Assembly (NCBI GenBank): GCA_036268375.1
Contig: DATAUH010000004.1
Location: 1-8,330, forward strand
DNA from: PALSA-243 sp036268375
Lineage (GTDB): Bacteria; Acidobacteriota; Terriglobia; Bryobacterales; Bryobacteraceae
DNA length: 8,330 nt
Reading direction: 5' to 3'
A program made the position numbers and the translations under genes. Positions 1-5,825 of the stretch are shown piece after piece. Within the stretch, counting starts at the first letter, position 1. Each line of letters begins with the position of its first letter. Under the pieces are notes generated by a model, which was not told the origin of the DNA, did not search any database, and saw only the letters and a list, made by a program, of their open reading frames with translations.

Positions 1-1
1 C

Positions 2-181
2 ATACTTCTCCCCTCTCAACTCACGCTACGTCCGGCAAGAGCCGTAAAGCTTCTGTGGTGTTTGCTGTACGGTAATCCTAACGCATTGGAAATATATCGG
101 CAAATAGTAAGAAATGAATTGCCAGGAATGCCCGAAGAGAATATTAATGAGGAAGCTGTCGCTACCAGCCCGCGCGCTTAG
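2..181 (+). CDS. 3' end of an unidentified gene, 5' end outside the window
   Basis: A frame open from the first bases of the window gives 59 residues before a TAG at 179-181. The composition looks protein-like: a basic/hydrophobic part (RPARAVKLLWCLLYGNP), then an amphipathic stretch (ALEIYRQIVRNELPG) and an acidic tail (MPEENINEEAV). No start codon is visible because the gene would begin left of the window. The last few codons and the stop lie inside the left copy of the 30-bp direct repeat. The base that differs between the two copies (A at 180, C at 1550) is what creates this stop, so the C-terminus may have been changed by the rearrangement that produced the repeat. The DNA here is visibly more AT-rich than the lipid A cluster. 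I recognise no family, and an accidental open frame cannot be excluded because only 60 codons are seen. Confidence 0.4.
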   Translation: MLLPSQLTLRPARAVKLLWCLLYGNPNALEIYRQIVRNELPGMPEENINEEAVATSPRA

Positions 182-190
182 AAATATATG
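161..190. repeat. Left copy of 30-bp direct repeat (att-like)
   Basis: This 30-bp stretch matches 1531-1560 in the same orientation at 29 of 30 positions; the only difference is A at 180 against C at 1550. It begins GCTACCAGCCCGCGCGCTT and ends GAAATATATG. Read on the minus strand it encodes YISKRAGW followed by TAG, the same C-terminus as the 51-aa protein at 1532-1687, and the mismatch is synonymous for Ser in that frame (TCT against TCG). The flanking sequences on the two sides do not match, so the similarity is confined to the repeat. A length of 30 bp exceeds usual transposon target duplications and fits the core of a site-specific recombination site. Confidence 0.75.
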
Positions 191-441
191 ACGATTCGCA
201 AACCACCACCTTGTCCAGTCGCCATCGGCTGCACCGCCGGACGCATCGGTCCGCTCTGCGAATGTCTTCTGCTTCGCAATAAGGGATTCGAGCGCCAGCG
301 CTTTGCTTATTCCGGGAAATCGCGAGCTTGAAGGGGAAGAGAAATGCGGTGAGAGATGTCAAAGAGATATTTGTAGCTATGCGACAGAAGACTGCGGCAA
401 GACGATTGTTCACCGCCGCCGGTCCGCTTCAAGGTGGGCGA
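191..441. other. Gene-free DNA between left repeat and the 353-aa gene
   Basis: About 250 bp downstream of the 353-aa gene. Several short frames cross it on both strands, but none has convincing composition, a ribosome binding site or a recognisable motif. One minus-strand frame (413 down to 162) runs into the left repeat and so ends in YISKRAGW like the 51-aa protein, but its upstream part does not resemble that protein. A weak imperfect inverted repeat lies near 278-316 (AATAAG ... CTTATT with an internal AGCGC/GCGCT). No terminator with a T tract is seen. Confidence 0.4.
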
Positions 442-1503
442 TCACCGAAATCGAAGCAGGTAATAAAGGCCGTGCTGACGGACCTTCTGCCGGTTTTCCT
501 GGAATCGTAGGGCTTCCGAGATCGCCCAGGGTGCGGCCGCAGCCGCACCTGTCAGTACTGACGCGAACGTGAGGTGTCCCAGGGATAGCAGCGGGGTAAT
601 GCCCACGACGACCGCACTACCCACTGCGGCCTTGACGGCCGCCTTAAAGAAGCTCTCCCACGCCAAGCGCAGTTCATTCTCAACCGAGACTTGATCGCGC
701 CACACCTCCGTGTTCAATAATTGCTGTACGTCCCTGTCAAAATTAGCGGACGCGGGTAGGGAGTTGATCTGCTTCACCATGGATTGGACCGTGTAGCTAA
801 ACTGTTCGAATAACTTCCGGTTTCTGTTCTTGTACTCCACGATGTCCTGCTCCGTCCGCTTGGCTAGTTCATCATCCGGAACGATCGCGCCGACAAGGCG
901 CGCCGTCACCGGCCCCAGCTTGACACCACGTTTCTGCAATGGATCGGCAGCGGTTCCGGCACGCTCGAATTTATCCCTAATCAGGGTATGTATGTAGGGC
1001 TTGCCGGTGATCGGTGCGCAGTTCAGATGATCGGCGGCGAGCAGGAATTTGTTCAGCAGCACTGCGTGCGCCAACGCCTGTTCGTCGGGCCTCAATGCTG
1101 GAGAGACACCGCCACCGAGGTCGGCGTCCGCGTTGGTGATCCGCCACGTATAGAGCCGATCCTCCAACGGGATGGCGTCGACCGCAGCGCGGAATCGTTC
1201 GCTTTCTGCGTCCAGCCTGGCCGCAGCGAAGATCAGGTCGCGCACCGTCGCTTCCGGCACATCATGCCAGATCTCGAATAAGGGATTCTGCTTGAAGTGG
1301 GTCGAGGAGTAGAAGCTTTGCCGGGCGCCACCGACGTCTTCAAACTCGACGGTCGTACTTGGCAGAAGATAGTAGATGCGGTCGTACGCGAGCAGCATCC
1401 GCTTGTAGTCTAACGGCGAGAACCACCCCATCCCGTCGCACATCATCGCCGCCAGCGCAGGCGACAAATGGGACTGATCGGGCATGTTTTTCAAGCGTAA
1501 CAT
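442..1503 (-). CDS. Unrecognised 353-aa protein with C-terminal hydrophobic region
   Basis: A complete minus-strand gene from ATG at 1503 to TGA at 442-444. A second in-frame ATG at 1485 (residue 7) is an alternative; neither has a clear Shine-Dalgarno sequence. Residues 1-130 are mixed and aromatic-rich (for example LDYKRMLLAYDRIYYLLP near 31-48). Residues 210-285 are charged and probably helical, with many Lys, Glu and Gln. Residues 286-326 are small and hydrophobic (KAAVGSAVVVGITPLLSLG, then ASVLTGAAAAAPW) and could form one or two membrane helices. The basic tail ends LLRFR. I see no catalytic motif and cannot name a family. The N-terminal part is loosely like hypothetical proteins found near defence loci, but that is an impression only. 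It is the sole cargo between the 30-bp repeats and starts 28 bp after the 51-aa gene, so it could be read from the upstream operon. Confidence 0.8.
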   Translation of the reverse strand: MLRLKNMPDQSHLSPALAAMMCDGMGWFSPLDYKRMLLAYDRIYYLLPSTTVEFEDVGGARQSFYSSTHFKQNPLFEIWHDVPEATVRDLIFAAARLDAESERFRAAVDAIPLEDRLYTWRITNADADLGGGVSPALRPDEQALAHAVLLNKFLLAADHLNCAPITGKPYIHTLIRDKFERAGTAADPLQKRGVKLGPVTARLVGAIVPDDELAKRTEQDIVEYKNRNRKLFEQFSYTVQSMVKQINSLPASANFDRDVQQLLNTEVWRDQVSVENELRLAWESFFKAAVKAAVGSAVVVGITPLLSLGHLTFASVLTGAAAAAPWAISEALRFQENRQKVRQHGLYYLLRFR

Positions 1504-1506
1504 GGA

Positions 1507-1521
1507 CTAATCAGGGATTAG
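1507..1521. other. Short perfect hairpin before the 353-aa gene
   Basis: CTAATC-AGG-GATTAG is a perfect 6-bp inverted repeat with a 3-bp centre, 3 bp upstream of the ATG at 1503 and 9 bp inside the right direct repeat. In RNA it would form a small stem covering the usual ribosome-binding position; in DNA it could be a protein site. At this length it may be chance. Confidence 0.25.
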
Positions 1522-1530
1522 CCGCCGTCT

Positions 1531-1560
1531 GCTACCAGCCCGCGCGCTTCGAAATATATG
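1531..1560. repeat. Right copy of 30-bp direct repeat (att-like), at 3' end of the 51-aa gene
   Basis: Partner of 161-190, with 29 of 30 bases identical. It covers the last eight residues (YISKRAGW) and the stop codon of the 51-aa gene on the minus strand, plus one base beyond the stop. Its position at a gene end that remains functional is what expected of an attachment site in which the host gene is preserved. Confidence 0.75.
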
Positions 1561-1687
1561 TCTTGAATGCCAGCCCCAGCATCAGGATCCAAACCGCATC
1601 GCGCATCTTGCCGCCATCCAAGGTGAATGCGGCCAAAATCGCGATCACCGCATACGCCGACATAGCCGCCACGAATCGTTTATCCAT
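1532..1687 (-). CDS. Small two-helix membrane protein, 51 aa
   Basis: ATG at 1687 to TAG at 1532-1534, 51 residues. Two hydrophobic segments are visible: residues about 5-22 (FVAAMSAYAVIAILAAFTL) and about 31-44 (AVWILMLGLAFKTYI), joined by a short polar turn (DGGKMR), with a basic tail (SKRAGW). This is the layout of a small inner-membrane hairpin protein. It starts 37 bp after the stop of the TonB-family gene on the same strand, so it is probably the last gene of the lipid A/TonB transcript and may be a partner of the TonB-like protein, which is inference only. No good Shine-Dalgarno sequence is seen. Its 3' end is duplicated at 161-190, which supports it being a real gene because the one change there is synonymous. 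It is short enough for automated callers to miss. Confidence 0.65.
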   Translation of the reverse strand: MDKRFVAAMSAYAVIAILAAFTLDGGKMRDAVWILMLGLAFKTYISKRAGW

Positions 1688-1702
1688 TTAGATCTGATCT
1701 GC

Positions 1703-1715
1703 GCGAGTTACTCGC
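1703..1715. other. Inverted repeat after the TonB-family gene
   Basis: GCGAGT-T-ACTCGC is a perfect 6-bp inverted repeat about a centre base, about 10 bp after the stop of the TonB-family gene and 16 bp before the start of the 51-aa gene. It has no T tract, so a factor-independent terminator is unlikely. It could slow or stabilise the transcript end, or be chance. Confidence 0.2.
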
Positions 1716-1724
1716 CGCGTTACG

Positions 1725-2789
1725 CTACTTCGGCGCGTTGTACGCAAAGTTGAATTGCACCCGGATTTCTCCGCCTTTGAACTCCGGCGGCAACTGCGGA
1801 AACGGCTGCGACATGCTGATGCCCGAAACCGCCGCCTGGTCCAGCGGATTCAGCCCGGACGATTCGTAAATTACCACCTTGCCCAACCGCCCGTCGCGCT
1901 CAATCGCCAGCACCACCGAAACTTTGCCGCGCGCTCCCAACCGCACGCTTTCCGGGATCACTGCTTGCCAGTTGCGCCGCACCGTTTGCAGAATGATGCG
2001 CAAGTACGAGGTAAAGTCCACGCCCTGCGAATCGGTCAGCAGTTGAGGCAACTGCAACCCCTGGTTGTTCTCGATACCTGCCGGCGGCGCGGCCGGACGC
2101 GTCGGGCCGCCCTGCGTAGGGTGTTCAATCGCGCCGCGAACGGAGGTATCCGGCAGCGGGATCTGCCTTTGTTCGGGCGGTACCACCGTCGGCCGGCTTT
2201 GCCCCAGGTTTTCCAACGCCAGCTTCGGCTGCTCCTGCGGCTGAATCTTCGGCGGCGGCGGAATCACTCCGTTCTGGGGAATATCCACCTTGGGAGTGTT
2301 CACCGGCGCATCCACCTTCGGCGGCTCCGGCAGCGGCTGCGCGTTCTGCACCGGCTTCGGCGGCATCTGCGGGATTACTGCCTGGCGGACCGGCTGCCGT
2401 TTGGGCGGCGGGGGTGGCGGTGGCGCCGAAGCGTGCGCCTGTTGCGGCGCCGGACGCGGCGATGGCGGCGGCCCCGGCGTATTCAAATGTCCGCCCGTGC
2501 CGCGCTCCTCCGCCGTAAACTCCTTCGACAACTTGCCGTTGTTCGGCGTTTTCTGAGTCAGCTTGGTGAGTGGCGCAAAGATTGGGGTGATGTGATGCGC
2601 CGGCTCCGGCGGCAGCGTTTTATTTTGGAAGAAGCTCTCCGGTAGCAGGAACAAAGTGGTTGTGGCCGCTATGTGAAACAGGATGGTGGCGATTAGTGCC
2701 GTGCGCCGACGATCGGCGTCGCCGGGTTGACCCCACGTAGTGAGTAACTGTAATTCAGGTTCAACAGGAGCTGAAACTACGGAGTCCAT
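1725..2789 (-). CDS. TonB-family energy transducer-like protein
   Basis: A 354-aa protein with classic TonB architecture: a short cytoplasmic N-terminus, one membrane anchor at about residues 30-50 (ALIATILFHIAATTTLFLL), a long Pro/Lys/Gln-rich periplasmic linker at about 100-240 including seven consecutive prolines near 123-129, and a C-terminal TonB-type domain at about 258-350 (KVSVVLAIERDGRLGKV, then SSGLNPLDQAAV). Such proteins couple the ExbB/ExbD proton channel to outer-membrane receptors; TolA-like or other envelope-spanning roles are possible. No exbB or exbD is in the window. The start is fixed by a 13-bp overlap with the end of the oxidoreductase gene, where ATGGACTCCGTAG serves both, implying coupled translation. 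Family assignment is firm; the receptor it serves is unknown. Confidence 0.85.
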   Translation of the reverse strand: MDSVVSAPVEPELQLLTTWGQPGDADRRRTALIATILFHIAATTTLFLLPESFFQNKTLPPEPAHHITPIFAPLTKLTQKTPNNGKLSKEFTAEERGTGGHLNTPGPPPSPRPAPQQAHASAPPPPPPPKRQPVRQAVIPQMPPKPVQNAQPLPEPPKVDAPVNTPKVDIPQNGVIPPPPKIQPQEQPKLALENLGQSRPTVVPPEQRQIPLPDTSVRGAIEHPTQGGPTRPAAPPAGIENNQGLQLPQLLTDSQGVDFTSYLRIILQTVRRNWQAVIPESVRLGARGKVSVVLAIERDGRLGKVVIYESSGLNPLDQAAVSGISMSQPFPQLPPEFKGGEIRVQFNFAYNAPK

Positions 2790-3739
2790 CCATCTTCCAA
2801 AGCGTGCGAGACGGTTTCGGAGTGCTCTTTGATCTTAGCAAGAATAGCGAGCGCCGCCCCAAGACTTTGACGCGCCCGCACTCCGTTGCATTTCGGCGAT
2901 TTTCGGCTTTCCACTGCATCTAGAAACGCGTCGAATTGTAGTTTCAGCGGCTCGCCCTTAGTTACCTGAGCCTGCTCAAACCCGATCTGCTGCCCGTCTT
3001 TCACCGAAAAAACCGCTAAGTCCTGCCGCCCGTAATCGAGCGATAGGTATTGCTTGGGTTGAAATAACCTCAACTTACGCACACGCTCGGTAGATACCCG
3101 ACTCGCGGTCAAATTAGCCACGCATCCGTTGGGAAACTGAAGGCGCACGTTGGCGATGTCGACTTTTTCCGACAGCACGCGAATCCCCGCCGCCCGAATC
3201 TCCTCCGGCTCCGCTTTGGCCAGCGCCAGCACGATGTCGACGTCGTGAATCATCAGGTCGAGCACCACGTCCACATCCAGGCTGCGGGGACTGAACACGT
3301 TCATGCGATGGATTTCGAAAAACAGCGGCAGCGTCGACCGCCGCTCCAGCTCGATCACCGCAGGATTGAACCGCTCCAGATGCCCCACTTGCAGAATGCG
3401 CCCGCGCTTTTCGGCCAGGTCCACCAATCGCTGCGCCGCCTCCATATCCTGCGCGATCGGCTTCTCCACCAGGACGTCGATCCCCGCTTCCATCAATCGC
3501 GCGCCCAGTTCCTCGTGCACGGTCGTCGGCGCGGCCACGATCGCAGCATCCACGCGCCCCGTCAACTCCCGCACGTCCGTGAACGCCGCGACGCCATATT
3601 TCGCCGCCGCCTCTTGCGCGCGCGCCGCGTCGATGTCCACCACCGCCGTTAACTCCGCGCGCTCCGATTCGTGCGTCACCCGGCAGTGATTGGCGCCGAA
3701 CGCTCCCGCGCCCACCACCGCAACTTTATGTTTTGCCAT
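2777..3739 (-). CDS. Gfo/Idh/MocA-family NAD(P)-dependent sugar dehydrogenase, possibly GnnA-like
   Basis: A 320-aa oxidoreductase. The N-terminal Rossmann fold carries GAGAFG (residues 10-15) for dinucleotide binding and an acidic strand end (VVDID, about 33-37). The family EKP motif with its catalytic-region lysine is at 92-94 (VLVEKPIA). GHLERFNPAV lies at 119-128, and a conserved His/Asp segment (DLMIHDVDIV) at 161-170. The C-terminal half is the usual alpha/beta substrate domain, and the length is normal for the family. The start at ATG 3739 (MAKHKVAVVG) sits directly before the Rossmann strand and overlaps the end of lpxI by 14 bp; a start 13 codons upstream is open but less likely. The RFNPA motif and its place in a lipid A cluster recall UDP-GlcNAc 3-dehydrogenase (GnnA), which with the aminotransferase GnnB makes the 3-amino sugar of amide-linked lipid A. 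No gnnB is visible, so substrate and role are inference. Confidence 0.85.
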   Translation of the reverse strand: MAKHKVAVVGAGAFGANHCRVTHESERAELTAVVDIDAARAQEAAAKYGVAAFTDVRELTGRVDAAIVAAPTTVHEELGARLMEAGIDVLVEKPIAQDMEAAQRLVDLAEKRGRILQVGHLERFNPAVIELERRSTLPLFFEIHRMNVFSPRSLDVDVVLDLMIHDVDIVLALAKAEPEEIRAAGIRVLSEKVDIANVRLQFPNGCVANLTASRVSTERVRKLRLFQPKQYLSLDYGRQDLAVFSVKDGQQIGFEQAQVTKGEPLKLQFDAFLDAVESRKSPKCNGVRARQSLGAALAILAKIKEHSETVSHALEDGWTP

Positions 3740-4547
3740 CTCGCATTTCCATTCCCACAATCGCGATTCCCGCCGCATTCGCGGCCGCCAGCATCTCGTC
3801 CCTGTCCAACAGCAGCGTGCGCCCCGCCTCCACCGCCAATGCCGTCGTCCCCGTCTCCCGCATCACCGGAATCGTACTCGAGCCCGCCACCGGCACATCG
3901 AACAGCAAATGCTCCCGCCCGCGCGCCACCTTCACCAGCGTCAGCGAACGCCCGTTCACCAGCGTGGCCGCACGCCGCAGCATCGCGTCCGTGCCCTCCA
4001 TCGCCTCCACCGCCACGCACGCGCGCTCGCAAATCGCGACGCTTTGGCCGACGTCGAAACCCGCCAACGCATTCGCCACGCGTCGCCCGTATTCGATGTC
4101 CGCGGTCTCTTCCTTGGTTGGCTTGCGCTTCGAAAGCACGCCTTTTCCGGCCAATAACGGCGTCAACAGGAATGTCGATTCGCGCAGGTGTATGCCTTCG
4201 TCTTCCAGAATCTTGATCACTCCGCGAATCAGGCCGTCCGTATTCTTCGACGGCAGCGACATCAGCAGCTTCGCCAAACGCCAATCCGGCCGAATCGCCG
4301 AAAAGATCTTGGCGTGCTTCACCTGCCCGCACATCACAACTTCCGTGATGCCGTCGGACTTCAGGATTTCGATCAGCTTTGTCAGTTGCCCCAGCGAAAT
4401 CCAGTGGCACCGCGCTGCCAACGCTTCAATTTCACGCGGCGCCTCTTCTTCGATTCCGATCGCTGTTACGTCGTGCCCCAGCCGCCGCGCATTTTCGAGC
4501 GCCAGTACGGGAAAACGGCCGTTGCCCGCGATCAATCCATACCGCAT
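3726..4547 (-). CDS. lpxI: UDP-2,3-diacylglucosamine pyrophosphatase LpxI
   Basis: A 273-aa protein of the LpxI family (formerly DUF1009). It hydrolyses UDP-2,3-diacylglucosamine to lipid X and UMP in the lipid A pathway at the cytoplasmic membrane face, replacing LpxH. Visible family marks are the N-terminal MRYGLIAGNGRFPVLALENA, the central MCGQVKHAKIF and SLPSKNTDGLIRGV, CVAVEAMEGTDAML at about 177-190, and HLLFDVPVAGSSTI at about 213-226. Asp217 in FDVP is the likely counterpart of the catalytic Asp225 of Caulobacter LpxI; that assignment is by motif only. The ATG at 4547 follows the lpxA stop with no gap (TAGATG), so translation is probably re-initiated by the same ribosomes. The 3' end overlaps the oxidoreductase gene by 14 bp. 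Length matches the family, and confidence is high from motifs plus context. Confidence 0.92.
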   Translation of the reverse strand: MRYGLIAGNGRFPVLALENARRLGHDVTAIGIEEEAPREIEALAARCHWISLGQLTKLIEILKSDGITEVVMCGQVKHAKIFSAIRPDWRLAKLLMSLPSKNTDGLIRGVIKILEDEGIHLRESTFLLTPLLAGKGVLSKRKPTKEETADIEYGRRVANALAGFDVGQSVAICERACVAVEAMEGTDAMLRRAATLVNGRSLTLVKVARGREHLLFDVPVAGSSTIPVMRETGTTALAVEAGRTLLLDRDEMLAAANAAGIAIVGMEMRDGKT

Positions 4548-5324
4548 CTATTTAATGAACCCGCGCTCCGCCGATTGTATGAACGCCAGCAACTCATCCA
4601 CCTCCGCGCACGGCGGTACCTCCGCGCGAATGCGCTCGATCGCCTGCGTCGTGTTCAGTTGCCCGCGCGTCAGCAGCCGTAGGGAAGTCTGCAGCGCCTC
4701 AATCGATTCCGTCGTGAACCCGCGCCGCTCCATCCCGATGCGGTTCGCGCCGAACACCTTGATCGGCCGCTCGCTCACCGTATTCGAGAACGGCAAGACG
4801 TCCTGTGTGATCACGCTGTACCCGCCGATAATTGCGTGCCGGCCAATGCGGCAGAACTGGTGCACGCCGCTGTAGGCGCTGATCACTGCCCAATCGCCCA
4901 CCGTCACATGCCCGCCCAAGGTTGCGCCGTGTCCCAACACGATGTTGTTGCCCATCTGCGCATCATGCGCCACATGCGTGTAGGCCATCAGCAGGTTGTC
5001 ATCGCCCACTCGCGTTACCAGACCGCCAGCTTCCGTACCGCGATGAATGGTCACAAACTCGCGAATCTTGTTGCGGTTGCCGATGCGCGTCTCGGCGCGC
5101 TCTCCGTGATACTTCAGGTCCTGCGACGCCACGCCCACCGTCGAGTAGGGATGGAAAACGTTGTCTTCGCCGATCCACGCCGGCCCCTCGACAAAGATAT
5201 TCGCCATCAGCCGCGTGCGCGCGCCAATTTCCACTTCCGCGCCAATCACGCAAAATGGCCCAATCTCAGCCGATTCTGCAATGCGCGCCGCCGGGTCTAC
5301 AATCGCCGAGGGGTGTATCGCCAT
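4548..5324 (-). CDS. lpxA: UDP-N-acetylglucosamine O-acyltransferase LpxA
   Basis: A 258-aa left-handed beta-helix acyltransferase built of hexapeptide repeats from residue 4 to about 185 (for example AIVDPAARIAESAEIGPFCVIG), followed by a helical C-terminal domain (RRGFTTESIEALQTSLRLL). It transfers an (R)-3-hydroxyacyl chain from ACP to UDP-GlcNAc, the first step of lipid A synthesis. His120 in THVAHDAQ aligns with catalytic His125 of E. coli LpxA, and His155 in VHQFC with His160. Gly168 in IIGGYS matches Gly173 of E. coli, the chain-length ruler position where Gly allows a C14 chain and Met gives C10, so a longer hydroxyacyl donor is predicted. ATG 5324 lies 18 bp after the fabZ stop and TAG 4548-4550 abuts the lpxI start. 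If the neighbouring oxidoreductase is GnnA-like, this LpxA might prefer a 3-amino sugar acceptor, which the sequence alone cannot settle. Confidence 0.96.
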   Translation of the reverse strand: MAIHPSAIVDPAARIAESAEIGPFCVIGAEVEIGARTRLMANIFVEGPAWIGEDNVFHPYSTVGVASQDLKYHGERAETRIGNRNKIREFVTIHRGTEAGGLVTRVGDDNLLMAYTHVAHDAQMGNNIVLGHGATLGGHVTVGDWAVISAYSGVHQFCRIGRHAIIGGYSVITQDVLPFSNTVSERPIKVFGANRIGMERRGFTTESIEALQTSLRLLTRGQLNTTQAIERIRAEVPPCAEVDELLAFIQSAERGFIK

Positions 5325-5342
5325 CGAACTCGCGCGCCGCTC

Positions 5343-5825
5343 CTATTCCACCGCGGCCACAGCCGGCGCGGGCGCAGGCGCTTCCTCCGGCGCCTTGTCT
5401 TCGAGCTTGCACATCACTTCGGCCTCGGCCACCAGCACTCCGTTCACCGTGGCCTTGCCGGCCATCTTGGCAACGTTGCTGCGGCGTTTCACCACTGTCA
5501 TTTCGAGGCGCAACTGATCGCCCGGCACCACTGGTTTGCGGAAGCGCGCGTTCTCAATTGCCACCAGAAACACCAGCTTTTGATCGCGATCGGGAATGCC
5601 GGATAGCACCAGCACGCCCGCCGCCTGCGCCATCGCTTCCACAATCAGCACGCCCGGCATCACCGGAAAATCCGGGAAATGGCCCGAAAAAAACGGCTCA
5701 TTCACCGTCACGTTCTTGATCCCGACTACCCTCTCCGCTTCCAGTTCGATAATCCGATCCACCAGCAGAAATGGATAGCGATGCGGCAGAATTTTCCGGA
5801 TCTCGTTGATGTCCAGAATGTGCAT
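5343..5825 (-). CDS. fabZ: 3-hydroxyacyl-[acyl-carrier-protein] dehydratase FabZ
   Basis: A 160-aa hot-dog-fold dehydratase that removes water from (R)-3-hydroxyacyl-ACP in fatty acid elongation, competing with LpxA for the same substrate class. It has the opening signature INEIRKILPHRYPFLLVDRI (residues 6-25) and the active-site block FSGHFPDFPVMPGVLIVEAMAQ, with His49 and Glu63 as the catalytic pair (E. coli His54 and Glu68). Residues 145-160 form an Ala/Pro/Glu-rich tail beyond the usual end of the family. The start at ATG 5825 gives the normal N-terminus; the frame stays open far upstream, antisense to the peptidase gene, but that part has no FabZ similarity. No Shine-Dalgarno sequence precedes this ATG (the leader reads ACCCCTTCC), and a -10-like box lies just upstream, so the mRNA may be nearly leaderless. 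It is the first gene of the cluster; lpxD is not adjacent. Confidence 0.95.
   Translation of the reverse strand: MHILDINEIRKILPHRYPFLLVDRIIELEAERVVGIKNVTVNEPFFSGHFPDFPVMPGVLIVEAMAQAAGVLVLSGIPDRDQKLVFLVAIENARFRKPVVPGDQLRLEMTVVKRRSNVAKMAGKATVNGVLVAEAEVMCKLEDKAPEEAPAPAPAVAAVE

Larger units (their letters stand above)
161..1560. mobile_element. Candidate small integrated element bounded by att-like repeats
   Basis: Two 30-bp direct repeats enclose about 1.34 kb containing one convincing gene (442-1503, minus). The right repeat is the 3' end of the 51-aa gene, which stays intact; the left repeat is an orphan copy of that 3' end. Tyrosine-recombinase islands integrated at gene 3' ends leave this geometry, because the element carries a copy of the end it replaces. 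The interior is less GC-rich than the lipid A cluster. No integrase, transposase, terminal inverted repeats or relaxase gene is present, so the element would be mobilised in trans, be a remnant, or have arisen by another duplication such as recombination between homologous gene ends. That this is a mobile element is inference from the repeats and the unrelated cargo; the repeats themselves are directly seen. Confidence 0.4.

Noticed and set aside
278..316. tRNA-like T-arm (CTCGAATCC) with flanking AATAAG/CTTATT
   Set aside because: No cloverleaf can be built around it; only a short resemblance.
162..413. 83-codon minus-strand frame ending YISKRAGW like the 51-aa protein
   Set aside because: The shared ending comes only from the 30-bp repeat; the rest is unlike the 51-aa protein, lacks its two membrane helices and has no ribosome binding site.
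1531..1560. Promoter -10 (TATATT on the minus strand) inside the right repeat for the 353-aa gene
   Set aside because: The hexamer lies in codons of the 51-aa gene and no matching -35 is found at 16-18 bp; an AT-rich run alone is not enough.
1755..2645. Long plus-strand frame opposite the TonB-family gene
   Set aside because: Arg/Leu/His-rich low-complexity product, the mirror of a proline-rich coding strand; the minus strand encodes a clear TonB-type protein.
3676..4410. Gly/Arg/Asp-rich 244-codon minus-strand frame inside lpxI
   Set aside because: Alternate frame of the lpxI gene; its biased composition reflects GC-rich codon positions and not a real protein.
3733..4875. 380-codon plus-strand frame opposite lpxI and lpxA
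   Set aside because: Ser/Pro/Ala/Arg-rich shadow of two confidently identified genes, with no domain signature.
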